Shown here in pieces: positions 1 to 7,461 of a stretch of 41,204 bases of DNA. Positions within the stretch are counted from its first letter, which is position 1, and every line of letters starts with the position of its first letter. The position numbers and the translations under genes were made by a program. Location: NCBI GenBank assembly GCA_029289325.1, contig JARFTV010000005.1:1-41204 (forward strand), read 5' to 3'. Below the pieces are notes generated by a model. It saw only the letters and a program-made list of their open reading frames with translations, was not told the origin of the DNA and did no database searches. The DNA comes from Alphaproteobacteria bacterium (GTDB lineage Bacteria > Pseudomonadota > Alphaproteobacteria > Rhodobacterales > Rhodobacteraceae).

Positions 1-1
1 C

Positions 2-112
2 CGCCTGGGCCGTCGGCTCTGCGTAATCCGGCCGCAGGATTACTCGATGTCGGATGCGGTGGCCTTCATGACGGGGGCAAAGCTTCCCGAAGGCGTCACC
101 GAGACCGCCTGA
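2..112 (+). CDS. Sugar ABC transporter ATP-binding protein, C-terminal tail (partial)
   Basis: Only the last 36 codons are in the window; the frame is open from base 2 and ends in TGA at 110-112. The tail contains MSDAVAFMTGAK, which resembles the C-terminal end of RbsA/FrcA-type sugar ABC ATPases, where a conserved M(S/E)xxVAxMTGA stretch closes the second nucleotide-binding domain. A strong hairpin terminator follows 11 bases after the stop, so this is the last gene of its transcript. The family call rests on this short tail alone; the substrate cannot be told. Confidence 0.5.
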   Translation, partial: RLGRRLCVIRPQDYSMSDAVAFMTGAKLPEGVTETA

Positions 113-123
113 CTTACCTTCGC

Positions 124-157
124 GAAGCGGCGGCTGTCCCGCGCAGCCGCCGCTTTC
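124..157 (+). terminator. Intrinsic terminator after the ABC ATPase tail
   Basis: An 11-bp perfect stem (124-134 with 142-152), loop TCCCGCG, followed by TTCTCTT. It lies 11 bases downstream of the stop codon at 112 and separates that gene from the antiporter operon. Confidence 0.8.
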
Positions 158-232
158 TCTTGGGCCGGCTACCCTTCACCGCGGCCGCGGCCAGATGCCC
201 GCGCCCCCCTGCAATCGGGTCCGCGGCAGCCC

Positions 233-279
233 GGCCGAGCGGGGGCTCGATGCCCCCCGAGGTCGGCCCCCGTCCGAAA
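233..279. repeat. Dispersed GC hairpin repeat (family B, copy 1)
   Basis: Nested palindrome: outer GGCCGA (233-238) pairs with TCGGCC (263-268), inner GGGGGC (241-246) pairs with GCCCCC (252-257) around a TCGAT loop. The 18-base core at 241-258 recurs exactly at 12492-12509, and both copies are followed by a C run and CGTCCGA. It lies in the 286-base gap between the terminator and phaAB. The rest of that gap (158-232, 280-398) shows no convincing gene; TTGACG at 315-320 could be a -35 element but no matching -10 was seen. Confidence 0.65.
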
Positions 280-398
280 AACTGCGATATCGGCGCGCAG
301 GGGTCTTGAAACCCTTGACGCAAGGACCAAAATCGCCCGAAACCCGCCGCGACGCACCGATAACCAGAAACAGCCGCCACGACGAGGACCCTCACCGC

Positions 399-3236
399 AT
401 GTCCCTAGCCCTGATCGCGGCGCTGCCATTCCTTGGCGCGCTCCTTCCCGGCCTGATGATCCGCGCCGGTCGCAACGCCTGCGCCCTGACGACCGGAGCA
501 TTCTCCGCCCTTGCGTTGATCCTTCTGGCGCTGCACGCCCCGGCCGTCCTGCGCGGCGAGGTGATCCAGACGCGGATCGACTGGCTTCCGGCGCTTGGCC
601 TCAACGCGACCTTCTTCCTGGACGGGCTGGGGCTGCTGTTCGCCGGGCTGATCCTGGGGATCGGGCTCCTGATCATCCTGTATGCCCGGTTCTACCTGGC
701 CAAGGCGGACCCGATGGGTCAGTTCTACACCTATCTCCTCCTGTTCCAGGGCGCGATGGTGGGGATCGTCCTGTCGGACAACATCCTGCTTCTGCTGGTG
801 TTCTGGGAGCTGACCTCGCTGTCCTCCTTCCTGCTGATCGGCTACTGGAAGCATCTGCCCGAGGGGCGTCAGGGCGCGCGGATGGCGCTGGCGGTCACCG
901 GGGGCGGCGGCCTTGCGATGATCGCGGGAATGCTGATCCTGGGCAATATCGCGGGCAGCTACGACCTGACGGTGATCCTGCAGAACAAGGAGGCGATCCA
1001 GGCCAGTGACTGGTATCTGCCGGCGCTGATCCTGATCCTGCTGGGTGCCTTCACCAAATCGGCGCAGTTCCCGTTCCACTTCTGGCTGCCCCATGCGATG
1101 GCCGCGCCGACGCCGGTTTCGGCCTATCTGCACTCGGCCACCATGGTGAAGGCCGGGATCTTCCTGATGGCGCGGATGTGGCCGGTCCTGGCCGGAACGC
1201 CGGAGTGGTTCTGGATCGTCTCGACCGCGGGTCTGGTGACCATGGTGATGGCCGCGAAGATCGCCCTCTTCAAGGACGACCTGAAGGCGCTCCTGGCCTT
1301 CTCGACCGTCAGCCATCTGGGGCTGATCACCATGCTTCTGGGCTTTGGCACCAAGGCGGCCGCCACGGTGGCGGTGTTCCACATCATCAACCACGCCACC
1401 TTCAAGGCCGCGCTCTTCATGTCGGCCGGGATCGTGGATCACGAGGCGCATACCCGTGACCTCCGACGTCTGGGCGGCCTGCGCCGGCTGATGCCGATCA
1501 CCTTCGGCATCGCGCTGGTGGCAAGCCTGTCGATGGCGGGCATCCCGCCGCTGAACGGGTTCCTGTCGAAGGAGCTGATGCTGGAAGAGGCCGCGCATAC
1601 CGTCTGGCTGGCACCCTGGGCGATGGGTCTGCTGGCGACGATCGGGGCGGCCTTCTCGGTCGCCTACAGCTTCCGCTTCCTCGCGCATGGCTTCCTCGGT
1701 CCGGTGCGCGACGACTATCCGCACATGCCGCATGATCCGGGCCCCGGCCTCTGGGCCGCACCGGCCTTCCTGGCGGTGCTTGTCGTGGTGATCGGTCTTG
1801 TGCCGATGACCTCGGCCGCCTGGCTGGTGGACGTGGCCGCCGGAGCGGTGACCGGCGAGGCGGTCGCGGTGAAGATCACCCATTGGCACGGGCTGTATGC
1901 CCCCGCGCTGTGGATGTCGCTGGCCGCGGTCGGCGGCGGGTTGGCGATGCTGGGCGGCTTCGCGCGGCTGCGTGGGATCTGGGAGAGCGCCCCCCGCCCC
2001 GAGGCCAAGCGAATCTTCGACGGCATCGTCGAGCCGATGGCCGCCGGGGCGCGCCGGATCAATGACGGCGTCCACAACAGCTCGCTCTCGCGGGCGATCG
2101 CGGTGGCGACGCTGGCCATCGCGGCGGCGGCGTTCTGGGCCTTCACCGGCGGCACCCATGCCGAGGGCACCCGCGCGCTGATGCCGATCCCGCCGCTGGC
2201 GGCGGTGGTCTGGGTGGTGATGCTGCTGGCCGCGATCGCGCTGCCGTTCCTCCACCGCGAGCGGCTGGTCGCGCTGATCCTGATGGGGATCGTCGGCCTT
2301 CTGATCGCGCCGTTCTTCGCACTGATGTCGGCCCCGGACCTGGCGTTGACCCAGATCTCGGTCGAGGTGGTGACGATCCTGCTGATGCTGCTGGCGCTGC
2401 ATTTCCTGCCCAAGACCACGCCCGAGGAAAGCCCCGCACCGCGTCGCCTGTTCGATGCGGGCGTGGCCGGGATCGCGGGCGCGGGGATCGGCTGGCTGGT
2501 CTGGACGATGATGACCCGCGACACCGCCTTCGACCCGATCTCGCAGTTCCATCTGGCGCAGTCCAAGCCCGGCGCGGGCGGGACCAACGTGGTCAACACG
2601 ATCCTGGTGGACTTCCGCGGCTATGACACCTTTGGCGAGATCATCGTGCTTGGCATCGCGGCCCTGGCGATCTTCGCCTTGTCCGAGAACCTGATGCGCA
2701 GCCCCGCCGTGACCCGGCGCCTAGCCCGGGTCCAGCCCGAGCGCGAGGCCGGCGACCGGCACCCGATGATGCTGGTCGTGTCCACGCGCCTGCTGTTGCC
2801 GATGGCGATGATGGTGGGGGTCTACATCTTCCTGCGCGGTCACAACATGCCCGGCGGCGGCTTCATCTCGGGCCTGGTCTTCGCCATCGCCTATCTGATG
2901 CAGTACATGGCCTCGGGCTATGGCTGGAGCCATGCGCGCCAGCGGTTCGACCACCATGTGCTGATCGGCTGGGGCGTGCTGATCGCCACGCTTTCGGGCG
3001 CCGCGGCCTGGCTTTTCGGGCGGCCCTTCCTCAGCTCGGCCTTCGAGTACATAGAGATCTGGCCGCTGGAGAAGTTCGAGATCGCCTCGGCCGTGGCCTT
3101 CGACCTTGGGGTCTTCCTCTGCGTACTTGGCGCGGTCCTGCTGGCGCTGGCGTCGCTGTCGCGGCTGGCGCTGCGTTCGGGCGAGGTGGTGAACACCCGC
3201 GCCTATGACATCGAAACCACCGAGGAGGCCCGCTGA
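399..3236 (+). CDS. phaAB: Monovalent cation/H+ antiporter subunits A and B, fused (PhaAB/MrpAB)
   Basis: Largest subunit of a multisubunit Mrp/Pha Na+(K+)/H+ antiporter in the cytoplasmic membrane, used for pH and salt homeostasis. The 945-residue product has a NuoL-like proton-antiporter core with the transmembrane motif FWELTSLSSFLLIGYW near residue 137, a lysine-bearing stretch TKSAQFPFHFWLPHAM near 220, and an MrpA-type C-terminal part. From about residue 785 it continues into an MnhB/MrpB domain with the GHNMPGGGFISGL motif. Fusion of A and B is known for alphaproteobacterial Pha systems. The frame is open back to 195, but ATG 399 is chosen because GAGGA stands 10 bases upstream and it gives the usual MrpA N-terminus. 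Its stop overlaps the next start (TGATG). Confidence 0.92.
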   Translation: MSLALIAALPFLGALLPGLMIRAGRNACALTTGAFSALALILLALHAPAVLRGEVIQTRIDWLPALGLNATFFLDGLGLLFAGLILGIGLLIILYARFYLAKADPMGQFYTYLLLFQGAMVGIVLSDNILLLLVFWELTSLSSFLLIGYWKHLPEGRQGARMALAVTGGGGLAMIAGMLILGNIAGSYDLTVILQNKEAIQASDWYLPALILILLGAFTKSAQFPFHFWLPHAMAAPTPVSAYLHSATMVKAGIFLMARMWPVLAGTPEWFWIVSTAGLVTMVMAAKIALFKDDLKALLAFSTVSHLGLITMLLGFGTKAAATVAVFHIINHATFKAALFMSAGIVDHEAHTRDLRRLGGLRRLMPITFGIALVASLSMAGIPPLNGFLSKELMLEEAAHTVWLAPWAMGLLATIGAAFSVAYSFRFLAHGFLGPVRDDYPHMPHDPGPGLWAAPAFLAVLVVVIGLVPMTSAAWLVDVAAGAVTGEAVAVKITHWHGLYAPALWMSLAAVGGGLAMLGGFARLRGIWESAPRPEAKRIFDGIVEPMAAGARRINDGVHNSSLSRAIAVATLAIAAAAFWAFTGGTHAEGTRALMPIPPLAAVVWVVMLLAAIALPFLHRERLVALILMGIVGLLIAPFFALMSAPDLALTQISVEVVTILLMLLALHFLPKTTPEESPAPRRLFDAGVAGIAGAGIGWLVWTMMTRDTAFDPISQFHLAQSKPGAGGTNVVNTILVDFRGYDTFGEIIVLGIAALAIFALSENLMRSPAVTRRLARVQPEREAGDRHPMMLVVSTRLLLPMAMMVGVYIFLRGHNMPGGGFISGLVFAIAYLMQYMASGYGWSHARQRFDHHVLIGWGVLIATLSGAAAWLFGRPFLSSAFEYIEIWPLEKFEIASAVAFDLGVFLCVLGAVLLALASLSRLALRSGEVVNTRAYDIETTEEAR

Positions 3237-3604
3237 TGGAAGCCCTTGTCGCCATCGCCATCGGCACGCTGACCGCCGTGGGGATCTATCTGGCGCTCAG
3301 GATGCGCACCTTCCCGGTGATCGTCGGCCTGACCGTGCTGAGCTATGCGGTGAACCTCTTTCTCTTCACCTCGGGCCGGCTGACGCAGAACCGCGCGCCG
3401 ATCATCGGCACCAGCGACGTCTATGCCGACCCGCTGCCGCAGGCGCTGGTGCTGACCGCGATCGTCATCTCGTTCGGGATGACCGCCGTGATCATGATCA
3501 TGGCCATCGGCGGGTTCCTCGAGTCGGGGCATGACCGGGTGAACATGGCCGATGCGGCCGGAGACGACGAGACTGGCGACGCAGCCGGGGAGGAGCGGGC
3601 ATGA
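3236..3604 (+). CDS. phaC: Na+/H+ antiporter subunit C (PhaC/MrpC)
   Basis: A 122-residue hydrophobic protein of the NuoK/MrpC family with three predicted membrane helices. It contains the family stretch VIVGLTVLSYAVNLFLF and, near residue 60, the QNRAPIIG and YADPLPQALVLTAIVI segments typical of MrpC. The C-terminus is acidic and polar. Its ATG overlaps the phaAB stop and its own stop overlaps the phaD start (ATGA), so translation is coupled through the operon. It works as the small NuoK-like partner of the MrpA/MrpD channels. Confidence 0.93.
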   Translation: MEALVAIAIGTLTAVGIYLALRMRTFPVIVGLTVLSYAVNLFLFTSGRLTQNRAPIIGTSDVYADPLPQALVLTAIVISFGMTAVIMIMAIGGFLESGHDRVNMADAAGDDETGDAAGEERA

Positions 3605-5109
3605 TGGGCCACTGGATCATTGCCCCGGTCGTGCTGCCGGCCTTCGTGGCCGGGGTCATGGTGCTGGCGCTGCGCAGCGACCTGTTGTTGAAGCGCATCG
3701 CCGGGATCGGCTCGATCCTGGCGTTGAATGCCATCGCGCTGGCGCTGCTGTGGTCGGCCACGATCCATGGGCCCGAGGTCTATTTCCTTGGCGAATGGCC
3801 TGCGCCCTTCGGGATCGTGCTGGTCCTTGACCGGCTGTCGGCACTGATGGTTGCCCTGCTTGCCGCGCTGGCGCTGCCGGTGGTGCTTTACGCCATCGGC
3901 TCGGGCTGGGACCGCAAGGGCGCGCATTTCCACCCGCTGCTCCAGTTCCTGCTGATGGGCATCGGCGGAGCCTTCCTGACCGGGGACGCCTTCAACCTGT
4001 TCGTCTTCTTCGAGATCCTGCTGATCGCCTCCTACGGGCTGATGATCCACGGCGGCGGCTCGGTGCGGACCAGGGCCGGGATCCAGTATGTGGCCTTCAA
4101 CCTTGTCGGCTCGTCGCTGTTCCTGTTTGCGCTGGCGCTGACCTATGGCCTGACGGGAACGCTGAACATCGCCGATCTGGCCCAGAAACTGCCCACCCTG
4201 CCCGAGGGGGATGCGGCGCTGCTGCGGGTCACGGCGGTGATGATGATCCTCGTCTTCGCGATCAAGGGCGCGCTGGTGCCGCTGCAGTTCTGGCTGCCCG
4301 GCACCTATGCCAACGCCCCCGGCGTCGTCGCTGCCATGTTCGCGGTGATGACCAAGGTCGGCGCCTATGCGGTGCTGCGTTTCGGCGCGGTGGTCTTTCC
4401 GCCAGAGCTCGCCGCGACCGGGTCGCTGCTGCAGGACCTGATCCTGCCCGCAGGCCTTGTCACGCTCGCCCTTGGGGCGATCGGCGTGCTTGGCGCGACC
4501 ACGCTGCCCCGTCTGGTGGCCTTCGGCGGCATCGCCTCGATGGGCACGGCCTTTACCGCCATCGGCGCCTTCACGCCCGAGACCAGCAGCGCGGCGCTGT
4601 ACTACATCCTGCATTCCACGCTTGCGACGGCGGCGATGTTCTTGGTGGCCGACCTTGTTACCCGGCGCCGCGCCCATGCGCGCCTGACCGAGGTCGCGCC
4701 GCCGATCGCGCAGTCCGGGCTGATCTCGGCGCTTTTCCTGGCCGGGGCCGTGGCGATGGCCGGGATGCCGCCGCTGTCGGGCTTCCTGGGGAAACTGCTG
4801 ATCCTCGACGCCTTCCGCACGCAGGAGGCGCTGGTCTGGACCGTGGTCCTTGCCTCGTCCTTCCTGATGATCCTCGGCTATGCCCGGGCGGGATCGGTCC
4901 TGTTCTGGAAGGCCACCGCGCTGGAGGTTCCGGCGGGGCGATGGCCGCGCGAGGGGCTGGCCTTCAGCGCCACCATCGCGCTGCTGGCGGGTCTGGCCGG
5001 GCTAACCGTCCTTGCCGGTCCGCTGACCGACTGGCTGGGCGAGACGGCGGCGGGCCTTTACGCGCCGGAGGCCTATATCGCCGCCGCGCGGCTGGGCGAG
5101 GGAGGTTAA
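3601..5109 (+). CDS. phaD: Na+/H+ antiporter subunit D (PhaD/MrpD)
   Basis: A 502-residue NuoM/NuoN-like antiporter subunit with about fourteen hydrophobic segments. Visible motifs are FFEILLIASYGLMIHGG (the conserved membrane glutamate) and IKGALVPLQFWLPGTYANAP (the conserved membrane lysine followed by the FWLP signature), with GMPPLSGFLGKL near residue 390. With MrpA it forms the ion-translocating part of the complex. It starts inside the end of phaC (ATGA) and ends three bases before phaE. Confidence 0.93.
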   Translation: MMGHWIIAPVVLPAFVAGVMVLALRSDLLLKRIAGIGSILALNAIALALLWSATIHGPEVYFLGEWPAPFGIVLVLDRLSALMVALLAALALPVVLYAIGSGWDRKGAHFHPLLQFLLMGIGGAFLTGDAFNLFVFFEILLIASYGLMIHGGGSVRTRAGIQYVAFNLVGSSLFLFALALTYGLTGTLNIADLAQKLPTLPEGDAALLRVTAVMMILVFAIKGALVPLQFWLPGTYANAPGVVAAMFAVMTKVGAYAVLRFGAVVFPPELAATGSLLQDLILPAGLVTLALGAIGVLGATTLPRLVAFGGIASMGTAFTAIGAFTPETSSAALYYILHSTLATAAMFLVADLVTRRRAHARLTEVAPPIAQSGLISALFLAGAVAMAGMPPLSGFLGKLLILDAFRTQEALVWTVVLASSFLMILGYARAGSVLFWKATALEVPAGRWPREGLAFSATIALLAGLAGLTVLAGPLTDWLGETAAGLYAPEAYIAAARLGEGG

Positions 5110-5112
5110 GCC

Positions 5113-5604
5113 ATGCTGAAACGCCTGTATCCGCACCCCTATCTGTCGCTGACGCTGGTGGCGCTGTGGTTCCTGCTGGTCAATGACTGGAAGCTCGGCA
5201 GCCTGGTCATGGCGGTGATCCTGGCCACGATCCTGCCGCTGGTGACCTCGGCCTGGTGGCCGGACCGACCCCGGATCCGCCACCCGCTGCGGCTGGCCAG
5301 CTATACCGCGCTGGTGTTCTGGGACATCATCGTCGCCAACTTCCAGGTGGCCTATGTCATCCTCTTCGTCCCGCGCGACAAGATCCGGTCCTGCTGGATC
5401 ACCGTGCCGCTGGACCTCGACTCGCCCGAGGCGATCAGCCTTCTGGCCGGCACGATCACCATGACCCCCGGCACGCTGTCATCGGACATGTCCGCCTGCG
5501 GCCGCGCGCTTCTGATCCATGCGCTGAACGCCCCGCATCCCGACACCGTCCGCGACCAGATCAAGTCCCGCTACGAGGCCCGTCTGAAAAGGATTTTCGA
5601 ATGA
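5113..5604 (+). CDS. phaE: Na+/H+ antiporter subunit E (PhaE/MrpE)
   Basis: A 163-residue MrpE/MnhE protein: two N-terminal hydrophobic segments, then the family signature around VFWDIIVANFQVAYVIL and a cytoplasmic C-terminal domain with the LLAGTITMTPGTLSSD stretch that marks MnhE proteins. It starts three bases after the phaD stop and overlaps phaF by four bases (ATGA). Its role is structural or assembly-related within the antiporter. Confidence 0.92.
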   Translation: MLKRLYPHPYLSLTLVALWFLLVNDWKLGSLVMAVILATILPLVTSAWWPDRPRIRHPLRLASYTALVFWDIIVANFQVAYVILFVPRDKIRSCWITVPLDLDSPEAISLLAGTITMTPGTLSSDMSACGRALLIHALNAPHPDTVRDQIKSRYEARLKRIFE

Positions 5605-5873
5605 TCCTCGCCTATGCCCTGACCTTCATGTTCATCTGCATCGCGCTGGCCTTTGCGCTGAACCTGTGGCGGCTGTTCACCGCACCCACGGTGACCGACC
5701 GGATCGTGACGCTGGACACGATGACGATCAACGCCATCGCGCTGGTGGTGCTTTACGGCATCCGCGCGGAAAGCGGCCTTTACCTTGAGGCGGCCGTGCT
5801 GCTGGCGCTGACCGGCTTCGTCGGGACCGTGGCCTACTGCAAGTATCTCCTGCGCGGGAGCATCATCGAATGA
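5601..5873 (+). CDS. phaF: Na+/H+ antiporter subunit F (PhaF/MrpF)
   Basis: A 90-residue protein with three predicted membrane helices and the MrpF hallmark RLFTAPTVTDRIVTLDTM around residues 28-45. The reading frame is open much further upstream, but ATG 5601 is chosen because it overlaps the phaE stop as ATGA and gives the family's normal length. The stop overlaps the phaG start. It is a small membrane subunit of the Pha/Mrp complex. Confidence 0.92.
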   Translation: MILAYALTFMFICIALAFALNLWRLFTAPTVTDRIVTLDTMTINAIALVVLYGIRAESGLYLEAAVLLALTGFVGTVAYCKYLLRGSIIE

Positions 5874-6247
5874 GCCCGCTGCTGCAGACCGCCCTTGAAC
5901 TGATCGTCGCCGCCGGGCTTGTCGGCGGCGGGTTCTTCGCCCTTGTCGGGTCCTGGGGCCTGATCCGCCTGCCCCGGCCGATGCAGCGCCTTCATGCGCC
6001 GACCAAGGCCACGACCATCGGCGTCGGCGCGGCGCTGCTGGCCTCGTCGATCGGCGACCTGCCCTTCGGAGGACCGCTCAGCATGCAGGAATGGCTGATC
6101 ACGCTTTTCCTGCTGCTGACCGCGCCAGTCTCGGCCCTGTTCCTGGCCAAGACGCTGATCCTGCGCGGCGAGGCCGACCCGAACATCCCCGAGACCGGGA
6201 CCGGCCAGCCCTGGGCCACCCTGGCCGATGAACGCAAGGACCCCTGA
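5870..6247 (+). CDS. phaG: Na+/H+ antiporter subunit G (PhaG/MrpG)
   Basis: A 125-residue MrpG/MnhG protein with three hydrophobic segments. The motif LIRLPRPMQRLHAPTKATTIG (residues about 29-49) is the MnhG signature. Its ATG overlaps the phaF stop, and it is the last gene of the antiporter operon. The C-terminal 20 or so residues are polar. No clear intrinsic terminator follows before deoC. Confidence 0.92.
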   Translation: MSPLLQTALELIVAAGLVGGGFFALVGSWGLIRLPRPMQRLHAPTKATTIGVGAALLASSIGDLPFGGPLSMQEWLITLFLLLTAPVSALFLAKTLILRGEADPNIPETGTGQPWATLADERKDP

Positions 6248-6263
6248 TCCGCAAGGGAGAAAT

Positions 6264-6279
6264 TTGACCATCCGGTCAG
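6264..6279. promoter_or_regulatory. TetR-like operator candidate upstream of deoC
   Basis: The 14-base inverted repeat TGACCATCCGGTCA (6265-6278) lies 75 bases before the deoC start, and its left arm includes TTGACC, which could double as a -35 box. GACC-N4-GGTC palindromes are common operators for TetR-family repressors. No -10 is evident, and no regulator gene is in the window. Inference only. Confidence 0.35.
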
Positions 6280-6352
6280 AAATCCCCCTGCCCGGCCCTT
6301 GCCCGGTCGCGCCCCGCGTGGCATCGTCGCCCGGTCACCCTGGGGATGCCCG

Positions 6353-7342
6353 ATGAACACGCTGACGCCGGCCCAAGCGGGCCTTCTGCCGCAAGTCACC
6401 CATGCCCGGAACCCCGGCATGGCGCTGGACCTTGACTGGGTCGCCTCGGTCCAGGCCAACACCTCCGCCATCGAGCGGCGGGCGGCCACCCTGCCGGGAC
6501 GGCGGTCGGTGAAGAAGGAGTATCAGGCGGCCTGGCTCTTGAAGGCGGTCAGCCTGATCGACCTGACCACGCTGTCGGGCGACGACACCGAGGGCCGTGT
6601 CCAGCGCCTGTGCGCCAAGGCCCGCCAGCCGGTCGCGCCCTGGATGCTGGAGAAGCTGGGGATGCCCGGCCTGACGGTCGGCGCCGTCTGCGTCTACCAC
6701 GAGATGGTGGAGGCCGCCGTCCGCGCGCTGGAGGGCACGTCCATTCCGGTGGCCGCCGTCTCGACCGGCTTTCCGGCGGGGCTGTCGCCCTACAAGCTCC
6801 GCATCGCCGAGATCGGCGAAAGCGTGAGGGCGGGCGCGAAGGAGATCGACATCGTCATCTCGCGCCGCCATGTGCTGACGCAGAACTGGCAGGCGCTGTA
6901 TGACGAGATGCGCGACATGCGCGAGGCCTGTGGCGATGCGCATGTGAAGGCGATCCTCGCGACCGGAGAGCTGGGGACGCTGAGGAACGTCGCGCGGGCA
7001 AGCCTGGTCTGCATGATGGGCGGCGCGGATTTCATCAAGACCTCCACCGGGAAAGAGGCGGTGAACGCGACGCTGCCGGTCAGCCTGACGATGATTCGCG
7101 CGATCCGCGACTATGAGGCGCGGACCGGATTCAAAGTCGGCTACAAGCCCGCCGGCGGCATCGCCAAGGCCAAGGACGCGCTGGTCTATCTGACGCTGAT
7201 GAAGGACGAGCTGGGCCATCCCTGGCTGCAACCCGACCTCTTCCGCTTTGGCGCGTCGTCCCTTCTGGGCGACATCGAGCGCCAGCTGGAGCATCACCTG
7301 ACCGGCCACTATTCGGCTGGCTTCCGCCACGCGATGGGCTGA
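6353..7342 (+). CDS. deoC: Deoxyribose-phosphate aldolase (DeoC, DERA)
   Basis: Cleaves 2-deoxy-D-ribose 5-phosphate into glyceraldehyde 3-phosphate and acetaldehyde in deoxynucleoside catabolism. The 329-residue protein has the class I aldolase signatures: GAKEIDIVIS with the proton-relay aspartate (D166), GADFIKTSTGK with the Schiff-base lysine (K229) and GYKPAGG with the second active-site lysine (K265). It is longer than the E. coli enzyme (about 259 residues) because of an N-terminal extension, as in other alphaproteobacterial and eukaryotic DERAs. ATG 6353 is preferred over an in-frame start at 6299 because the latter adds a proline/arginine-rich tail unlike the family. The aldehyde dehydrogenase downstream can remove the acetaldehyde. 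Confidence 0.93.
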   Translation: MNTLTPAQAGLLPQVTHARNPGMALDLDWVASVQANTSAIERRAATLPGRRSVKKEYQAAWLLKAVSLIDLTTLSGDDTEGRVQRLCAKARQPVAPWMLEKLGMPGLTVGAVCVYHEMVEAAVRALEGTSIPVAAVSTGFPAGLSPYKLRIAEIGESVRAGAKEIDIVISRRHVLTQNWQALYDEMRDMREACGDAHVKAILATGELGTLRNVARASLVCMMGGADFIKTSTGKEAVNATLPVSLTMIRAIRDYEARTGFKVGYKPAGGIAKAKDALVYLTLMKDELGHPWLQPDLFRFGASSLLGDIERQLEHHLTGHYSAGFRHAMG

Positions 7343-7360
7343 GGTGATGCCGCACCGATC

Positions 7361-7419
7361 CCTCCTCGTTCGACCTCGCCTCCTCGTCGGTGCGCCCGCG
7401 AGGAGGGAGGAAGTCACGG
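7361..7419. repeat. Dispersed palindromic repeat (family A, copy 1)
   Basis: Lies in the 119-base gap between deoC and the aldehyde dehydrogenase. CCTCCTCG occurs twice (7361-7368 and 7379-7386), and its reverse complement CGAGGAGG is at 7399-7406, so two alternative hairpins can form; GGAGGAAGTCA follows. The layout matches the element at 36348-36405 and more loosely the one at 20470-20520. Confidence 0.55.
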
Positions 7420-7461
7420 ACGAGCCTTCCCGCGCCACCGCCCTGCGTCACTGAGGACCCC

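Noticed and set aside
158-398. Upstream extension of phaAB to the in-frame ATG at 195
   Set aside because: The extra 68 residues would be encoded through a hairpin repeat and look unlike MrpA; ATG 399 has a ribosome site and the proper N-terminus.
405-2552. Long open frame on the minus strand opposite phaAB
   Set aside because: Product is Arg/Gln/His/Asp-rich without domains, and the plus strand encodes a clear antiporter; a high-GC antisense shadow.
3421-4677. Minus-strand open frame opposite phaC/phaD
   Set aside because: Gln/Arg/His-rich shadow of the antiporter genes.
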